A stretch of DNA of 64,000 nucleotides, from NCBI GenBank assembly GCA_963921935.1, contig OY998177.1, positions 4,050,754-4,114,753 on the forward strand, given 5' to 3'. Shown here piece after piece: positions 35,561 to 46,330 of the stretch (position 1 is the first letter of the stretch; each line of letters begins with the position of its first letter). Position numbers and translations under genes: made by a program. The notes below the pieces were generated by a model that saw nothing but the letters and a program-made list of their open reading frames with translations, was not told the origin of the DNA and did no database searches. Origin of the DNA: Galeruca laticollis. Taxonomy: Eukaryota > Arthropoda > Insecta > Coleoptera > Chrysomelidae.

Positions 35561-35592
35561 TAGGCACCACCTCATAATAGGCGCTTCCACCC
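35561..35592. repeat. Pogo right terminal inverted repeat
   Basis: Complement gggtggaagcgcctattatg; pairs with 29841-29870 and is followed by TA. Confidence 0.75.
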
Positions 35593-35696
35593 TATATTTC
35601 GCGACAGTTTTATAATCAAAATAATTATTTTTCGTGCGATTGCACGCGAAGTAAGTATTTCGCGTTCTCAGTACAGTCCGCGAAATTTAATTTCGC

Positions 35697-35719
35697 GGCC
35701 GTTACCCATAGCAACGGCC
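35697..35719. promoter_or_regulatory. Palindromic site with RFX-like X-box
   Basis: ggccgttacccatagcaacg and its surroundings form 7-bp arms (ggccgtt/aacggcc) around acccatagc. The core gttacc-cat-agcaac fits the RFX consensus GTNRCC-N0-3-RGYAAC. It lies in the cgcgaaa-rich flank downstream of the recombinase gene. It may be a recombinase or host-factor site; this is inferred from sequence only. Confidence 0.4.
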
Positions 35720-35823
35720 GCGAAACTGAACGTCACTTCCAAATCAAACATTTCTAAAATACTACAAAGACAAGGACGAGGATTATTTTTTATTGAATAC
35801 CAACAAATACATAAGTACTTATA

Positions 35824-36953
35824 TTATTTAAGATGAATATTATCATTAATTGTACAGTTTGTATTATTACTTTTATTTACTCCAGAAGTTGAAGCAACTA
35901 CATCTAGTGTTTCTGAATAATTGTTATTGCCTACATTCAAATCAGATACTACATCGCCAGAAATTGAGTTGGAAATTTGCTTCTTATTTTCGATAGAGTC
36001 CTCTATATATCCTTTCGCTACTGTCGTGGACTTCCATCCAACGTGGCGTTTGAGAATTGACATATCAGCCCCAGTATTGGCAAACAACGTGGCAGAGATT
36101 CTCCGAAAACCGTGACCCGTGTATAATTCAGGATTTGGTAATCTGAGATACTTGGCAATCATACTAGGCATTTTCCCAATGCTATGCACTCCAACAACTT
36201 GTGCGGTGCACTTTCCGTTTACGTATCTCAAGAATAGACGACGACTATTAATATGTTTTGGTCGAAGAGCTGCGTATTTTCGATACATTTTTATGAAATC
36301 AATATTAGTAACAGTGAAAACACGCTTCTTATCTGTCTTGGCATCAGGAACGGTTACTATTAATACAACACTCTCTTCCTGAATATCTTCAAAGGCCATT
36401 TTTACTAACTCATCTAGTCGCAAGGCACCAGGTATTCCCATTATCAAACTACCTACAAAAATCAGTACAATAAATAAAACAATTGTAAATGACATCTCTT
36501 AACACTTACCTTCAACAATAAGTATTTTTCATCATTAGCTTCTTTCAGGAATGTATCAATTTGCTCACGTGGAAAAACTTTAGATTTTTTTGCTCGATAA
36601 CCTACTGCTTTTCTTTTCAGAAATGGTACTAACTTTGAAAACTGCTTGATGTCGATATTGCCTCGTATGTTCAGCATGCACTTCAGCATGGAATAAATGC
36701 TCCATATAGTTGAACTTTTTACAACATTTGATTTCTGCATCAAATAAGCCAATAAAATGTTTTCAGACATCGTCTTAACATTCTGTTTGTCACACCAATC
36801 TTTAAACTCGCCGTAACATTTTTCGTACTGCCGTTTAGATTTTTCGCGCATTATAACGGAAAGTCCCGAATTTACAACGCTTTTGAGTTCAGGAGGAGTG
36901 GAAGGTATTGAAATATCGCTATCAGTATCAGAAATGTTGTGTTTTGTCAACAA
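35824..36953 (-). CDS. Crypton-type tyrosine recombinase
   Basis: Exon 1 (36953-36510) starts 'MLTKHNISDTDSDISIPSTP' and encodes a SAM-like core-binding domain ('KRQYEKCYGEFKDWCDK', 'ENILLAYLMQK'). Exon 2 (36452-35824) is the catalytic domain: first Arg in 'GIPGALRLDELVKM', then 'YTGHGFRRISATLFANTG' (His-x-x-Arg), 'LKRHVGWKSTTVAKGYIEDS' (His and nucleophilic Tyr). All expected catalytic residues are present. Between them is a 57-nt GTAAGT...TTTTTGTAG intron; the canonical junction gives a TGA, whereas a donor 4 nt downstream (GTGTTA) keeps the frame. The family inserts DNA by tyrosine recombination without DDE chemistry. This may be an intact gene or one just disabled at the splice. Confidence 0.75.
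36453..36509 (-). other. Putative 57-nt intron
   Basis: On the minus strand it has GTAAGTG at the start, a pyrimidine-rich stretch and TTTTTGTAG at the end, and separates two recombinase halves that must join. The reading phase fits only if the donor is 4 nt further in, so the true donor is uncertain. Confidence 0.5.
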
Positions 36954-37216
36954 CTGTCAAAACATTTTGTATATATTGAAACATATCATTTCCATCGCAC
37001 ACGGTAACATTCTTAAATAAATTGAACTGCTGTTGATTTTAGAGCAATAATATATTTATTTACAATTATCTAGTTTAATAATTTTAACGATTGCACAAAA
37101 AATATTGTGTATGCCATGGCCGCGAAACTTTTTAACAACCTCTAGACTATCTTGCCTCGGCCGCAAGCGGCCTCGGCGATATTTGTTCTTTCGGTACGAT
37201 AAACAGGTATTTCGCG

Positions 37217-40200
37217 GCCTAAGCATACAAATAACTATTAAGCTGGGTTCTAAAACCAATGAATGCTTGACAGATTTTCTAATAATGTATTACGTACCTT
37301 TTATTTTATTGCATGAAGAAAGTACTCAAAGTGACACATACTTTGCTATAATTCTCATATCAGGTATGGTCATTTTTGGGTAAACCTACATTGGTCAAGA
37401 CCAAGTCTCTTTGGTATATGGTACAGAACCAGAATTGCCTTTACATATACTTAATTGATCTGATATTTTTTTAGAACATGAAATTGTTTCCTAATAACGT
37501 TTTTAACTAGTTCACTAGTGTTGCAGAAACATCAAATAAATGTCGTGTGAATATTTACTTCTACTGTATAGTAGAGTCTAAGAAGTTAGTTGAAGTAACT
37601 TATATCAGAGAAAGTTACTAGGTACCCTCAATGCAATGAGGCACTATTTTTCTGCAGAGTGATAGCTCCGTTATATGATTTTAGTGGTTTTACGGTCCTC
37701 TTGTTTCAGTTATATGATGGTACCAGATTCTATTTATCGAATTATATCTGGACCAAAAGGATCAATTCTTGTTGAGAAAAAGTTCGATGTAATATTGACA
37801 GAAGTCTCGGTTTTATTCATGAGCGAATAATGCTACAAAGAATTGTCTGCTAATTAGAAATATACTTCTTGATTTTCAGAGCACTGCCTGTCCATTGAGA
37901 GAAAAGAAAATCCTGTACATTATAAAATAGTTCTAATGTTTATAATCCCTTTTGGGGTCATACGCTCTACTATCACCTATTGTAGGGAATTTCCATATGA
38001 AAAGCACCATAGAAGATAATTGATGTACCTGTTACTTTACCATTATAAGCAATAAGTACATGTTTCTATTCCCAATATTTATTTATCTCGCTGCTGATTT
38101 CCCAGAACTACTGATGGTGTAAAGTTAACCATGTCTTTCTTATCAATATTGTTGGTTAGTTAATTCTAGTTAAAAATATTGACATCTCCAAAATGCCTTG
38201 TGACAAAATTTTGTAGGTAAAACGAGACTATTCAATTATTGTGTTCGAGTCAAGTTTACTGCTGCCTGAACTGATTGAGCTCCAAAATAGCCTTTTCTAC
38301 AGAATTCTAGGTACGTGTTGAGTATTTTATTAGGGTAAATCGCTAAATGTAACTGGGAGGCTAATGTAGTGGAGGTAGGACTATGAGTTGAACCAGGTCT
38401 TCTTCACGAGTTTTTGAAAGTATCACCTTAGGTTCAAATTTGAGTTAAAAAAATTCCACACTGATAATACAGCATTGAATCTGAAGAATATGTATATTAA
38501 GGAAGTAATTTGAAAGTTAAATTTCAGCAGTTATGCCTATTCAAAGACTGATGTGAAGAATGAGTCAATAACAACAGAAAAAAAAGATTTTCTTGTCAAT
38601 TGAACGTTCCTCTAGAAAAATTGTATTCAATTGTTCAAGTAATGCTCTATTTTTATGGGTTTTGTTTATTTTTTCTACCTTCCGAGCAATTTTACTATAT
38701 ATTGTTTCATTCATACTTCAACGCAACGTATGAACCTATTCAAAAAGCACTCACAATAACCCAAATTTGGGTTGTAAGAGGTTTGATCTATTGTCTTTAT
38801 CATGCAAAATATTTATGGTGTCTGGATATCGTCAGATGGTAAGAGCAAGGCGCCGTCAATGAGTATTCGATATAAAACGAAGGATGAGGATCGAATTGCT
38901 ATAAGGGCCAAGTATCAAGAATTGACCGGTCCTCATACTTTTACAAAAACAAGAAGATGCGAGAAATTGAAAAGAAATTTGCTGTAGAAATTCAAGGTCT
39001 TAGTCATTTCAATCACTGTTTGCCATACAACAAACAACTTTTGACTTTTATTATCAATAATACTCATTGATTTAGTAATGGTTTTCGAACAGTCTTTTAA
39101 TAATACACAAAACTCTGTTTTTCTATTATGTGGTAAACTCATCGATAGATTTACCTCAAATTTTCATTCGCCGGAGAAACTGGTATAATGATTTCCAATT
39201 TTTCTTACATTCCCATAATTTGAATAGTATTCTAATTCACTCTACAGTATAACAACATTCTGTAAATGAATCCCTATTGTGATTTATGTGCCACGTCTTA
39301 CCTATATAGAACTCAGGATGTTTTTGAACTCGTCTATTGTATAAATGTGGGGGTGAAAATAGCACATTCAAAATGATCGTGGTGTGTTGGGAGACATCCT
39401 CCTAAAACGAAAACGCGGAAAGCATTTATCAACTTGGGGTATCTTCACAATACAATAACTCGAAGTGACTGTGAAATATGATGTTTTTGAAGTTTCGACG
39501 CTAGCGGCTTTTATTTACCTGTGGTAAAATGTATACACCCAACGGGAAAATATAACCGAACATTCTTACAAATTGATAGGAACCAATATTATATGCAAAG
39601 TTTTGTCTTAATTATTATACCTAGAATCTTTCTGCATTACAATATATGATTATCATAAAATTATAAATATTTGTTGATATGAATAATGGATGTTAGAAAA
39701 TGTTACTTGCTGTTTCTACTTCAAATACCACAGGAAAGTCATCCTAACGGAATATTAGTACATGTGCTTGAGAGCTTATATGTTGGGTTGTATCTCTTTT
39801 GTTCTCCCTTTGGCTTTAAGTATTCCATAATGATTATTATCTGAAATACAGTCATTCGTTAGCCAATTATATTTTTAGAATTGAACAAGTCTTCTAGGAA
39901 TATTTTTCTCATTTATTTTTGACTGTCCTTTCATGCTATACATTTCCAAACATTCTAAATTAATGACCACGTTGTAGCGAAATTAAATATAAACAGAAAT
40001 ACACATCTGAATAACTATTTATACATTATTCTGATGCAACAACTGAAGATACTGCTAGACTTAAGCACCATGATAGAATACTTGCCTGTAATATGTCAAC
40101 CTAGATGAATAATGAAAAAGTGACCGTTTCGTGCACAATTTCTAGATTATTGGCTGTAATTTTATTGAAGTAAATGGGATTCCAGCAACAGCACCATTTG

Positions 40201-41724
40201 TGGATGAACTTCTGAGATTGTATAGATCAATTTTATTTGGAAAGCCAGTTTTTTTGGAGTGTCATATTGGGAAGAAAGTGATTTCACATTTTATCAAAGT
40301 AAGAACAACCTGGTTGAACTGCTCTTTGTAATCTAGTAGCTGAACTATGACTTACCCTGGTATTTTGACTAACTGATATCAAATTGATGATGATGCCGAT
40401 TAGGTTGTGTAGCTGATCTTTCATCAAAGGCTATTCGATATCATAGTTAATGAGATGGAACAGGAAGATGGAAATATTGAAGTCGACCAGGAAATTGAAG
40501 AGCAGTAATATATGGATTAATAAAGACTATTCTAGACAGACTCTGAATAATTGGAAAGCACTATCACATGATAAGGGCTAAACAAAATGGAAAAAATACA
40601 TACATGAGAAATGACACACTAACAATATAGATATATGTATTACAGAGAAAGCTTCAAACAAGAAGAAGATAATTGAAAAAGAAGCGAAGAAGTAGAAAGA
40701 CAGAAACAATTTGAGCAGGCCCGAAAAATGCGAAACAAGGAATTTCTTCAAAAAAAAACTAATGGATGAAGGTAAAGCAGGACAGAAAAATGACGACAGA
40801 AAAGGTAATGAAAACATAATTAATTCAAAACAATGAAGTAGGATATAAAACAAAGATGGGTACAAGAAGGACTCCATCCCCCATCCGAGATCTTATAAGA
40901 TAAAACGAAATGAAAAGAATAATAACTGTGTACAAATATAATTAAAATTAAAACTTCAGAAGAGATCGTTTCAAGTCTCAATTACAATAATTTCATTTCG
41001 GAATTTGTACAAACTTTAGGATGAATTTTCATAAGCCTAAGGGATTTCTTAAGTGACTTGTAGCTTAACAGTGGATTTTAGAATAATTACTTTGCTTATT
41101 TTTTGTATATAACAATATATATTTATTTCCTCATCATTTGCTGTCATCAGAAATGCTAGATTATTGAATTCAAAGTAAGTGACCCATCTGATCATTGATT
41201 GAAAAGTCCTCAGTTTTGCCATATTTATTTTGTAATCGAAATCCGAACAAATTAACTCAAATTAAATGTTGGAAATTAACAGAAGGATTGTGATAATCAC
41301 TGTTTAATTTGATTTGATTTCAGCTAATCAATGTTTTGATTAAATTCGTTCTCTCCAAACTTAAACTGGATTTTTTAATGGACGTTGGTTTAATATCACC
41401 ATTAGATCAATTTATTTAAAATTGAATAATTGTCAAGGTAGTGAATATATTCACTTGACGCACCCCAAAGTTTAATCTATTCGCTAAATTATGTATGAAC
41501 TATCGGATCAGCGATCTACCCTCCGACTAATATAGATGATAACCTGTAGTAAATACTTTAAGTGTAAATACGTACATGATATTTTTTAAGATGTTACTTA
41601 TTTTTGGAGAATTTATTTCAGTAAAAATGTTATAACTATTTCTTTTATATACTAAGTTATTTGTCCATTACTCTCATTAACAACTTCAGGTACGGCGTCA
41701 TTTGGAATTACGAGAACAATATAC
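37217..41724. other. Unassigned DNA, about 4.5 kb
   Basis: No protein domain, LTR or inverted repeat was recognised. Frames of 60-100 codons (e.g. 40578-40877 minus, very Phe/Leu/Ser-rich because of an A-rich template) look like chance. This is the largest stretch I could not assign. Confidence 0.4.
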
Positions 41725-42134
41725 TGTAATGTTTTCTTATTTATTTAAAAGTTTTTATACGACGGGTGGGGTAAATTCATACATACGGTATGTCTATTCA
41801 CTTAATTTATTTATTCACCAAACTATTCACTAATTCATATTAGATACATAGTATATTCTCTCGCCGGTAGGAAGTCTTTAAATATTAAGTGCCCTTTTGT
41901 CTGGATAATTCTAGATTGCGACTCACACAAAAACAATCGCATCCCTAGAATTTTCTAAATAAGACTGGTCACAAAAACAGTGCACCTCACTGCGAATGTC
42001 TAGATAAAATAATCACAAAAATAATGGGAAACAGATCGAAGAAATATCTGCGCATTCGCCAAAAATTTTAACTTTCATACATGAGTTAGGGAGAGTCGGA
42101 TTTAGGGACTACACCAGTGTGCAATTTCGTGACA
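41725..42134 (-). repeat. Solo gypsy LTR
   Basis: 410 bp, tgtaatg...gtgaca, flanked by atac on both sides (41721-41724 and 42135-42138). It is related along its length to the LTR at 61883-62335, sharing tatttaaaagt, acgacgggtggg, cggtat and gactacaccagtgtgc. There is no internal sequence on either side. It has diverged considerably from the 62-kb LTR. Confidence 0.82.
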
Positions 42135-42479
42135 ATACAAATACAAGCACGTACAATATGAGATCCTCCCCACCACACGATTTAATTATTTTTTGATATT
42201 TGTAGAAAGTTCAAATGAATAACTTTAAGAGATATGAAACCCGTAGGCACCTCCATGGTTTGCAAGATATACTTTAGGCTTTGTTTATTAGTCGAAATTC
42301 TGACATTTCATAGAACTTCACCGAAGCAGTCTGAAAGGTCACTGTACGCGCATAATAAGTTTACAATGGATAGCATATGAAAACTACTCAGTTAACAAGA
42401 AAATGTTTTTTTTTCAACCGACCGATGAGCAGACACTTTCTGACCTCTAGGTAACTTTCCGGGCTCTTTTTCACTAAGG
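42135..42479. other. Unassigned DNA
   Basis: No supported gene. Confidence 0.4.
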
Positions 42480-43170
42480 TTTTCCATAGTTATGGCAGTT
42501 TTCCAATTTTTTGGATTAGGGGAAGGAATATACTTTTTATATTTTTGGGGAAGGGCATATTTTGTTGTTGTTGGTGGATACCACTGCCACGTACTTTTTT
42601 TGGGTCAATTTTACTATGTATAATGAGGTTTAACTAATTAGGGTGAGACGGGATTTTGTTTTTGTTGGTAGTGCATAGGATTGCATTTGAAGTGGCTTCC
42701 GATGCCATTTATTTTTTTGGAAAATTATCATTGGGGGGGATTTTATTTTATATATTGATGTTTAACAAAGTAGGGGGAGGGGAAATTTAGTTTTTCTTAG
42801 TGGTGCATATGAGTGCATTGTAAGTGAATTCAACTGAAGTATATCTTTTTTGCAAATTCTAATTGTGAGGGGGGGCAACTTTACCCTGAATAATGCGATA
42901 CTACTAACTGAGGGGAGGGGCGCAAAGGATTTCTTGGATGGAGCGTTATGGTGCATTACAATCGCTTGATGGTGCAAAGTACAGAATTTAAAAATTTCGA
43001 TTGGTGAGGGATGGCGTTTATTTGGACCTCCCCATAAACAAACAGTTGTAGCCTCTCGGGGAATGTGGTGCAAAGAAAATCATTCATGGAGCATATTGGT
43101 GCATTAGGGATGCATAACGACCATATAAGTTTTTGTTGAAAATATTTATTGGGGGAGGGGGCAACTTAAC
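42480..43170. repeat. Degenerate G-rich minisatellite, unit about 130-150 bp
   Basis: A block consisting of a G run, then tttgtt/tttctt, then ggtgcat..g(t)gcatt, then a run of T and a second G run recurs at about 42548, 42640, 42771, 42901 and 43053. Units are heavily diverged. Strand asymmetry is strong: the plus strand is G/T-rich with several runs of 7-8 G. Confidence 0.6.
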
Positions 43171-44033
43171 TGACCTGTATTCATTGTTAATTTTTTCATT
43201 TTTGTCAGTTTAGTCTAATATTAGATACCACAATAATTATTAAAAAGTCTTTTATCAAAAGTGGTCCTTCGAAAATAGTTAAGAACCAGCTGGAACTGTT
43301 AAGAACCAAATGAAGACTTATTGAATATTTTTCAATAATATATGGAAGCAGCTTTGTCTACCGACTCCATTACTACAGACTTTGATTTTTCAAAAACTTC
43401 AAAAATATTTTTATTTAAAAAACGCCTTATTCATTGAATTAGGCCAAATTATAATCCTCTCATATTCTCAATGATGCTATAAACACGGTTTTCTTATTAT
43501 AGGTGTATACTTCTGTTGAAAATAATGAAAATTCGATTTAGGACTATACAACATTATGTGGCTTTTATGCCCTAATGGAAAAGTTATGCGGCTGGAGTTA
43601 ATTTCGATATGATATCCAAATTTTGGTTCAAAACTCGCTTGTAATCTCCTATCACAATGTAACATTAGCAACGTTATCAATTTTCTCCCCTTCAAAATAA
43701 TTTCAGCCAGCTTGAAAGCTTTATAATCGATTTTTGCATTAAAATGCTCATTTAATTCACTACCCAACTTCATTAACAGGAAATATTAGGCATAAATGTA
43801 CACAATAAACTTTTTTTCATACACATTTTATCCTTCTTCGAGCATCGAGTGCGGTAATAACTTCAAGTTTTAATACCCCGCACGTCGAGAGAGGATCTCA
43901 GGTGTTTGGAGATGATAAAATGTGTTTTACAACTTTTTATATACGTTAAAATATGAGGAAGATTACAGAAATTAGAGTATACAAAATAAGTAAGGGGCTA
44001 TTATGTAAATTTAATAAAGAGGGAGTAAAAATC
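43171..44033. other. Unassigned DNA
   Basis: No supported gene. The minus frame 43477-43773 (98 codons) has no recognisable feature. Confidence 0.4.
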
Positions 44034-44757
44034 ATTGTGGGACAATATTAAATTCATAATAATCAATCAAGACGATGAGATTCATTTCAGGATATACCTT
44101 ATGATAAAAAATGTCCAGCATTTTTCATTTAAATCTCCCGTACAAGGTATTTTTAAGTATTATCAGTATTTTTGTTAGTAAAACTGTCTTTAATTACGAT
44201 GCCAGAAATGAGCGCGACTTGTCAACCAGTGTGTTAACAGCAGCTGGAGGAATAAGCCAACTTCAGTAGTGGTTTGCGAATTTAAGAGTGCAAAAACTAT
44301 CGAACCAAGAGTGTGTCTCTAATTTTATGTGCGGTGGTAGGTGCGGGTCTGGCTAACGTGAATTCGATTTCCATCTCAATGGAGATAAGTTCAGCGTGTT
44401 TCATTGTTGGATAATATTAAATCTATAATAATCAATCAAGACGATGAGATTCGTTTCAGGATATACCTTATGATAAAAAAGTGTCCGGCATTTTTCATTT
44501 AAATCTCCCGTACAAGGTATTTCTAAGTATTATGAGTATTTTTGTTGCTAAAACTGTCTTTGACTACGGTGCCAGAAATTAGCGCGAGTTGTCAACCAGT
44601 GTGTTAACAGCAGCTGGAGGAATAAGCCTACATCAGTAGTGGTTTGCGAATTTTAAAGTGCAAAAATTATCGAACCAAGAGTGTGTCTCAAATTTTATGT
44701 GCGGTGGTAGATGCGTGTCCGCTAACGCGACTTCGATTTCCATCTCGATGGCGTGTT
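44034..44757. repeat. Satellite-like dimer, unit about 370 bp
   Basis: Two head-to-tail units. Landmarks gacgatgagattc (44071 and 44440), gtgttaacagcagctgg (44231 and 44601) and ttcgatttccatctc (near 44366 and 44728) are spaced 369-370 bp apart, with about 90% or better identity by eye. The second unit lacks a few bases at its end. This is a candidate monomer of a genome-wide satellite. Confidence 0.85.
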
Positions 44758-45180
44758 TCTTTTTTCTTCAGCTGAGCTGAAAGCCGGTTAATTTAGAGAG
44801 TTCGTATTTCTCGATTTTCGTAAATTGAATCCTCGTCGCTTGACGATTTTCAATACTATTATTTGTTCAATTACAGTGCAACAATAATTTTCATTCACAA
44901 AGAAGGGAAAATAATTACCTACAAAAATTCTAAATTACATGCTTGCAGATATTAAATTCAGTGATTGTGCATAATATGGAATATTTATGGTAAAGTTCAA
45001 TAAAAACAGTTCATTTTTTATTCTCATCGATGGCAATATAGGCCAGTTATAGCCATTTTTACGAGAGTTAACAGTAATTCAACGGTGAAAATTTTCCATA
45101 TTACACCTAGCAATGCCTATTGATGCCTAGGTAATCAACAACAGCAATATTATAGTGAACAGTTTACCGTATTGTCTTTT
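44758..45180. other. Unassigned DNA
   Basis: No supported gene or repeat. Confidence 0.4.
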
Positions 45181-45185
45181 TTGTG

Positions 45186-45610
45186 AAAATTCAACCTCCG
45201 TCCTTAGGGGGTGGGTGGGGGATGACTGATTTAGGTTAAAATGAAAGATAATCATCCATCAATACATTCCCGTGAAATTTTTTATCAAATATGGAAGTAT
45301 GCTAGACCTGAGAGCACTACACCATTGAATAATCAATTTTTTAATAACATTTTTTTTGCATAACTTTATAAAAAAAAGTTTAATGAAATTTTAGGTGTAT
45401 ACGTAAAAAATTTCATAGAATTTGATACCAAATTCAAAAACTTATTTTTACGACTATTTTACAAAGTCATTCCAACCTCGCCCTTACGGGGTGGGTGGGG
45501 GATGACTGATTTAGGTTAAAATGAAAGATAATCATCCATCAATACATTCCCGTGAAATTTTTTTTATCAAATATGGAAGTAGGCTAGACCCAAGAGCCCT
45601 ACTACAACCC
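45186..45610. repeat. Two-copy repeat, spacing 283 bp
   Basis: gggtgggtgggggatgactg and about 120 bp downstream are almost identical at 45209 and 45492 (tttaggttaaaatgaaagat, aatacattcccgtgaaattt, atatggaagta.gctagacc). The sequence between them is T/A-rich. The near identity suggests a recent duplication or a short tandem array. Confidence 0.85.
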
Positions 45611-45649
45611 ATATCTGTACTAAAACAAGATATTTTTTGAAATATGACA

Positions 45650-46330
45650 TTCAAATAAATTAAGTACATCTGATATTATTCCTAGATTAATATTTTTATC
45701 TTCTAGTAATTTTCTTACAAGTTACGGATATACACCTAAATACTCAATTAAAAATTCAATAGAACTAATCAAAAAATTAAGAGCATTCAACTTGCAAGAT
45801 AACTCTAAACTTATTTCATTTGATATACCAATATATTCACTAAAATTCCTCCTAAAGAATGTCTAACACTTGTAAAAAAATTACTAGAAGATAAAAGTAT
45901 TAATCCAGGAATAATATCAGATATACTTAATTTATTTGATGTATGTATTAATCAGAATTATTTTACTTTTGACAATAAGATATATATTCAAAACGAAGGT
46001 TTACCAATGTAAAGCCCTATGTCACCAATTTTGGCAAACATTTTTATGATCAGTTTAGAAAGAAGAATCTTTGAATGCAATATTTAAAAAAATATCTTAT
46101 TTTGGTATAGATATGTAGATGACATATTAGCTTGTTTTACAGGTAGTGAACGACAATTAGATGTACTTTTCAACCATATCAATAATTTACACCCAAAAAT
46201 TGAATTTACACTAGAAGCTGAAGAAAATAACTCAATAAATTTTCTTGATTTAAGAATTCAGAGAGTTAATAATATACTTGATTATTCAATTTACAGAAAA
46301 CCAACACACACTGATGTAACTCTAACAATA
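45650..46330 (+). pseudogene. Penelope-like reverse transcriptase
   Basis: Frames give 'LISFDI' (motif A Asp) near 45815, then 'PPKECLTLVKKLLEDKSI', 'QNYFTFDNKIYIQNEGLPM' followed by a stop and 'SPMSPILANIFMISLE' (motif B, with the Gly codon of PMGSPLSP mutated to TAA near 46012). Near 46105-46140 comes 'FWYRYVDDILACFTGS' (motif C with both Asp). 'IEFTLEAEENNSINFLDLRI' and 'YSIYRKPTHTD' follow. This order and the YVDD context are diagnostic for Penelope RT. At least two stops and one small deletion after motif A are present. Confidence 0.88.

Larger units (their letters stand above)
29841..35592 (-). mobile_element. Pogo/Tigger DNA transposon, split by a LINE
   Basis: Flanked by TA (29839-29840 and 35593-35594). 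Imperfect terminal inverted repeats: left gggtagaggttccgattatg, right complement gggtggaagcgcctattatg. On the minus strand it encodes a Psq-type DNA-binding domain (about 35170-34900) and a DDE_1 catalytic domain continuing to about 30200. The reading frame is interrupted by a 3-kb LINE (31603-34617) with a 7-bp duplication. Without the LINE the element is about 2.7 kb, normal for a Tigger. Confidence 0.9.
35595..37216 (-). mobile_element. Crypton-type tyrosine-recombinase element
   Basis: A minus-strand tyrosine recombinase gene (36953-35824) lies between two GC-rich zones dense in cgcgaaa/tttcgcg. There are no terminal inverted repeats. The 9-bp word tatttcgcg occurs in direct orientation at 35595-35603 and 37208-37216, the layout expected if recombination between short direct repeats mobilises the element. 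A third copy is near 35656. Boundaries are inferred. Confidence 0.65.

Noticed and set aside
29838..35596. Treating 34490-34714 as a single LINE ORF1 gene
   Set aside because: The part above 34617 is pogo transposase (RIKGFTKENVNKFFDIYEPE); the 7-bp duplication places the LINE boundary at 34617.
40578..40877. 99-codon Phe/Leu-rich frame that looks like membrane helices
   Set aside because: It is the complement of A-rich sequence; composition alone gives the hydrophobicity and there is no domain or context.
44034..44757. CRISPR-like or LTR pair interpretation of the 370-bp repeats
   Set aside because: The units are directly adjacent with no internal element or spacers, so a tandem satellite fits better.
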